This document shows positions 60,091-64,000 of a DNA stretch of 64,000 bases, one piece after another (position 1 is the stretch's first letter; each line of letters starts with the position of its first letter). Both the position numbers and the translations under genes were made by a program. The stretch is from Owenia fusiformis (Eukaryota > Annelida > Polychaeta > Sabellida > Oweniidae). Location: the NCBI GenBank assembly GCA_903813345.2, contig CAIIXF020000007.1, positions 13,434,714-13,498,713 of the forward strand, given 5' to 3'. The notes below the pieces were generated by a model, which searched no databases, had not been told where the DNA came from, and saw only the letters and a program-made list of their open reading frames with translations.

Positions 60091-62915
60091 TTATGGCCTA
60101 GTCACATAGCCCGGCCGATGAGGTTACGATGAGCCAGCGATGCAATTTTCACCGAACTCGGCCGAACACCGGCCGGACATCCGTGGCGTTTGTTGCTTAA
60201 AACCGCATCGGTGGTAGCTCGGTGAAATTTTAACTTCGGAGTTAAATTTCACCGGGCTCTCACCGAGCTCCCTCATCATGTCATCGCAGCCCCATCGTAA
60301 CCACATCGGAAAACACATCGGCCGGTGCACGGCCGAGTATCGGCCGGTGTCCCGTGCATCTGAAGTAGCGGTCACACTAGCCGTGTAGGCTCACCGTTCG
60401 CCACCGTGTGGCTAATTATGGCCAGACGGCGGTGCACGGTATGGCCACACGGTGGGTCGTTTCCCGCCCGTTGAGAAACGTTCAGGGAACGTTGCCGTCC
60501 ATCCACACCCGGCGAATTTTTTGAGCATGCTCAAAACTTTTCCCGTTTGAGTAACGTTCGGTTGCGAACGGTGAAAGCGGTACGGGAATGGTATAAGGAC
60601 GGTGCGGCCGTTAAGGACACGTTCGCAGAGCGGTAATGGGACGATGGTGGACGTTGACTCTATCAGTGACGGGCTGCGAACGAAAGTGTACCGCTTGGGT
60701 ACCGTCCGATAAACGAGGTTCAAACGGGGGTTTGAAAGGTCACATAAAAAGGGTTTTCACGGTACCAGCCGCTTAACGCTTAGGTAACAGTCCATTAACG
60801 TGTTAACGGCCTTATAACTGCTCCATAACATCCTCTAAACATCCTATTACCGTGAACTCGCAATTGTACCGCCTCGTGACGCAGTGTTGTCACCGTGTTC
60901 TGCCGTTTCAACAGTTTTGCCTTCAGTTTATTTAAATATTCAGGTATTGTCCAAGGTTTTGTCCCGTAACTCGAGACATCAGATCAATTCTTCGACTTTC
61001 TCATTTGTACTTTGAAGCCACAAATCCACTCAAACCACTTTGACAGAGATTCTTTTGAAGACACTGAGAAAAACAAGTTACAAATATATTTCTTTTATCA
61101 TACACGAAGAAAATAAATAAATTGCAAAAATGATTAAAGCTCAAATAAAAGTGAAAATAAATGTCCAGTTAGCATTATAAGCCAAACTTCGAACTATCAA
61201 CTGTTTTATGCATTTTACGTGATCTTTCTGTTCACGTTACCGTCCATCAAAAAGTTGTGAAAGCTTTATTTCTCATTTACACGACCAATTATATAAGAAA
61301 AAATTAATAGGGTGGAGGAAGAGCCGATTTCTGTCAGAAAATTCAATAAAACTGCAATATTCATGTTCATGACAACTTAACGTTCACCCATTAATCCCTT
61401 AATGATTAAGCTACGGTATAACAAAGATGTGAAGTCTTCCGTGAATTTTCGAGTGATACCCTTCTGAGTTATTCGATTAATTTAAAAAGGCGCGACGTCA
61501 CCAGCGTGCAAAAAGTCAATATTTTTTGGTATATAACTCAAACGACGCAGGTCTAAGACCTGTAATATATACGTTGACGCAATTATCACAAAATATATGT
61601 AGTTGCCGTTTTACAAGACGTTATGAAAATAATATAAAACACCGCCGTCTTTTTTCGAAATCAAATAAGATTTGGCATATTTTTATTAGTGATTCAATAA
61701 ACTGACTTCAATTCCAATTCGAGTACAGTTCACTTCGAATCCCTCCATTTTAATGAGGAAAAATATTTCTAAACGTTGGAGGGGAGTAAAGGTTCAATCT
61801 GTACCTTCCAATAACGCTTTGCGTAAAATGTAATGTCAAAACAAATAGTTACCCCTCAGAGCAATTAGTTTCAAAACGTATAGTAAAAACGTAAAACGTG
61901 ATATGGTCGGATGAAATATAGATATTGCATGTTTGTCTACCAAAATTGGTCAAGTTCTCGAGACCTATTCATTTTCAACGTATTTTCATGGAATAAACAT
62001 ACTAACTATTACAGAGAAAGACTTAACTCGGTTGACCCAACTAGCTGCTTACAGGATGGACAAGCTATGTGGCCACACTGTACAGTTAAATATAGACAAA
62101 CTTGTAATGTTATTGAACATAATTAAGATGTATAAGCAAATTAATTATATAAATCATTTAGCTTTGAACACGTGGATGGTTGAGCATACATACCAAAAAG
62201 TGAGTTAAATATTGTGAGCGTTTGCATGACGCCATCAAGGCGGTTCGGCCGACATCCAGGCGTTCCGGCCGGTGAAAACCTGGTGAGGGGATGGTATGCA
62301 CCAGTTGAGAACACGGCGAGAACGGTAAGCAAGAATTCTGAAACACGGTAAGTCCGGTACAAGGCCGATGAGAAGCCGGTACAGACCCGGAATAGAACGG
62401 TATAGTCCCGGTCAAAAATGTATAAAAACAATGCGGCCGTCGCCGTCTGGCCATAATTAGCCAAACGGTGGCGAACGGTGAGCCTACACGGCTAGTGTGA
62501 CCGCTACTTGAGACAACCAGAGGATGAGGTTTTTTAACGGACAGCGGCCGAGCTCCGACCGAGCTCCGGCCGATGTGGGACAGCATCGGCCGGTCACTGT
62601 TCAAAGCCCGTTAACAACCCGGCCGGCGATCGCACGGTGTCCTGTTACCTGCTCGGGTACCGGCCGTATTCCTTCCGATGTCCGGCCGACCTCCGGCCGG
62701 TAGTTGCTGCCACATCGGCAGAAAAAACTACCATTTTGAGACAGACTCCGTACGGTCACCGGCCGGTGTTCGGTCGGTCGCCTGAAGATGTCCGGACGGA
62801 GTCCGTTCACGTCACCGAGCTCGGCTTCTGATGAGGAGAGCTCGGTGGCACCAAAAAAAATCCACCGAGCTCTACCGATGCCGGACATCGGCCGGGCTAT
62901 GTGACTAGGCCATTA
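60091..62915. mobile_element. 2.8-kb Harbinger-like element, TTA duplication, GC-rich arms
   Basis: The ends TGGCCTAGTCACATAGCCCG (60094) and its exact complement (ends 62912) begin a 27-bp perfect inverted repeat flanked by TTA on both sides (60091-60093, 62913-62915). A 3-bp TWA duplication and GGCC-type ends fit PIF/Harbinger. The outer arms (about 270 and 400 bp) are far richer in G+C than the surroundings, full of CGGCCGG and ACCGAGCTC words that pair with each other. The centre is occupied by a second element. No transposase or Myb-like frame is recognisable, so it is non-autonomous. Confidence 0.85.
60361..62511. mobile_element. 2.1-kb inverted-repeat element inside the Harbinger-like element, TGA duplication
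   Basis: AGTAGCGGTCACACTAGCCG (60364) and its complement (ends 62508) start terminal repeats of more than 50 bp, including CTCACCGTTCGCCACCGT against ACGGTGGCGAACGGTGAG. TGA lies on both sides (60361-60363, 62509-62511). The interior (about 60.9-62.2 kb) is AT-rich with only short frames. It may be a second Harbinger-like family or another type with a 3-bp duplication. Confidence 0.8.
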
Positions 62916-63050
62916 TCCTGCGCGTTCAACTACGCTTAATTTGGTACAGTTGCTGTGTTCATAGGTCACATAACGGCAATAGGAACGCGAACGTGTAGAA
63001 TTATAGTATCCAAGGGAATAGTTTTCAACGTATTTACTTTCCTGTTTGAG
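62916..63050. other. Spacer upstream of the TATA-linked small ORF
   Basis: Short unique sequence between the Harbinger-like element and the TATA box. No gene or repeat seen. Confidence 0.4.
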
Positions 63051-63058
63051 TATAAAGG
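63051..63058 (+). promoter_or_regulatory. TATA box upstream of the small ORF
   Basis: TATAAAGG 41 bp before the ATG of the next ORF, in sequence that is otherwise not especially TATA-rich. Distance fits a start site near 63085 and a very short leader. Confidence 0.4.
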
Positions 63059-63091
63059 TATAAGGAAAAAGTAAGTCGCTGAAACAAACCA

Positions 63092-63268
63092 ATGAGACGG
63101 TGGCAGCAAATTAATGCATCGTTAGATGATGTGGAACCAATAGATGTATCTGATCGGACTGAACCTTTGGATGAACCATTCAGATTTTCTTCAAACATAC
63201 CTAACGCTGATTATGAATTCAGTACCAATTCCCATATACCAATAACAAGCCAATTAGTGACATTCTAG
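63092..63268 (+). CDS. Short ORF of unknown function, possibly a first exon
   Basis: 58 codons from ATG to TAG. The composition looks coding: acidic and amphipathic, starting MRRWQQINASLDDVEPIDVS, with a PFRFSSNIPNADYEFS stretch and few Ile/Lys/Asn runs of the kind seen in random AT-rich frames. A TATA box lies 41 bp upstream. I do not recognise the family. It could be an intact small gene, the first exon of a gene that continues beyond the window (a donor would have to lie before the stop), or a transposon-protein N-terminus. Confidence 0.3.
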   Translation: MRRWQQINASLDDVEPIDVSDRTEPLDEPFRFSSNIPNADYEFSTNSHIPITSQLVTF

Positions 63269-64000
63269 ATTCTTTAATAACGTTTGTCAATTTCAAGTAT
63301 CATATCACTTAACCACAGTCCAGCCATAGATAAAATGGCTAATCATTAACTGATTTGCATTTTTTATAAACGTTTATCAATCTAAAAAAGTGGATTATGT
63401 ACTTTTAATTGCAATAGGGTCGAAGTCAATGTTGATATTAGAGTTACGAAACCTTCATTTTTGATACTCCTCCATATAAATGGAGCAATCGGATCTGAAC
63501 CTCGATTGTCAAAAACACGCTCAAGTAGGACCAAGGTACCATCCAAAGGAACAGCCCATATTTACAGTATGTCATGAGATCACTATATCTGCACTGATTA
63601 ACTTTACAGCAAAAAAGCGGATGATACAAGTAGAGGACTTATATAACGCTAACGTCTAAAAGATGGAGCCAAAAGGTAATCTAAGACTAATAACCTCAAA
63701 TCGAAAAGAATTTTCCATCTGACTTACATTGTAGAATCGTTTGGGTTGTATGATTTCTTGGGATATGTTCTCTCTGAAAATCATTAATTACACCCTATTC
63801 AAAAAAAGTTTATATGTGTTAATCTTATTCTTTAATTAGAATGTGTAGAATGAGGTCACATTAGGCGAACCTGGAAAAAGATGGGCATGTGGATTATGGG
63901 ACAAGGCGATCTTGTAGTTGTGTATCGTTAGTTCAGAACAGTATAAACTAATGTATTATTGTTTTGTCTTAATGTCAAAGATGGACATATTTTATGAGAT
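63269..64000. other. No gene seen to the window edge
   Basis: AT-rich sequence without a recognisable frame, repeat or splice-linked exon. Confidence 0.4.

Noticed and set aside
60124-62888. Frames of 80-150 codons on the minus strand of the GC-rich arms
   Set aside because: Produced by CGG-rich inverted repeats with few stops; no Harbinger transposase or Myb motif.
1-64000. CRISPR arrays, operons, rRNA or tRNA genes
   Set aside because: The tandem arrays lack the repeat-spacer pattern of CRISPR; genes are spliced and eukaryotic. I saw no convincing tRNA or rRNA, but reading by eye cannot exclude a tRNA.

Overview
The window looks like nuclear DNA of a marine invertebrate, most likely a mollusc or another lophotrochozoan. 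It is AT-rich, its genes are split by long GT-AG introns, and non-autonomous DNA transposons are very dense. One repeat (52.5-53.7 kb) has the layout described for bivalve Pearl elements: a tetranucleotide microsatellite plus a tandem core of roughly 150 bp. The taxon is inferred, not demonstrated.

Layout. 0.1-2.4 kb: an intact single-exon 516-codon gene for a virus-type (A32-like, FtsK/HerA superfamily) packaging ATPase with a zinc finger at each end of the ATPase region, lying between a TTAGCA-type array and a 43-bp tandem array. 2.4-15 kb: no gene recognised. 15-23 kb: a transposon graveyard with foldback elements, one stack nested three deep (17,966-20,582). 23.2-32.4 kb (+): CASC3 (Barentsz/MLN51), an exon junction complex core subunit, whose first intron holds a nested transposon stack. 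36.1-39.8 kb (-): NDUFB3, a small mitochondrial complex I subunit in two coding exons, whose intron holds another nested stack. 40.0-57.5 kb (+): an ANKRD28/44/52-type protein phosphatase 6 regulatory ankyrin-repeat subunit, 24 coding exons, about 1,031 aa. 57.5-64 kb: a 41-bp satellite, a 2.8-kb Harbinger-like element with a second element inside it, and a short unrecognised ORF behind a TATA box.

The three housekeeping genes do not form a pathway. CASC3 acts in mRNA surveillance, NDUFB3 in respiration and the ankyrin protein in PP6 signalling. NDUFB3 and the ankyrin gene are divergent with only 246 bp between start codons, so they probably share a bidirectional promoter.

The most unusual material is (1) the stand-alone packaging-type ATPase; (2) nested foldback transposons whose insertion order can be read from target-site duplications, including two unrelated families that combine 5'-CAC ends with 5-bp duplications; (3) elements carrying stable hairpins, one with compensatory base changes; and (4) a possible internal start exon in the last large intron of the ankyrin gene. 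All calls come from reading the sequence; no database search or transcript data was available.
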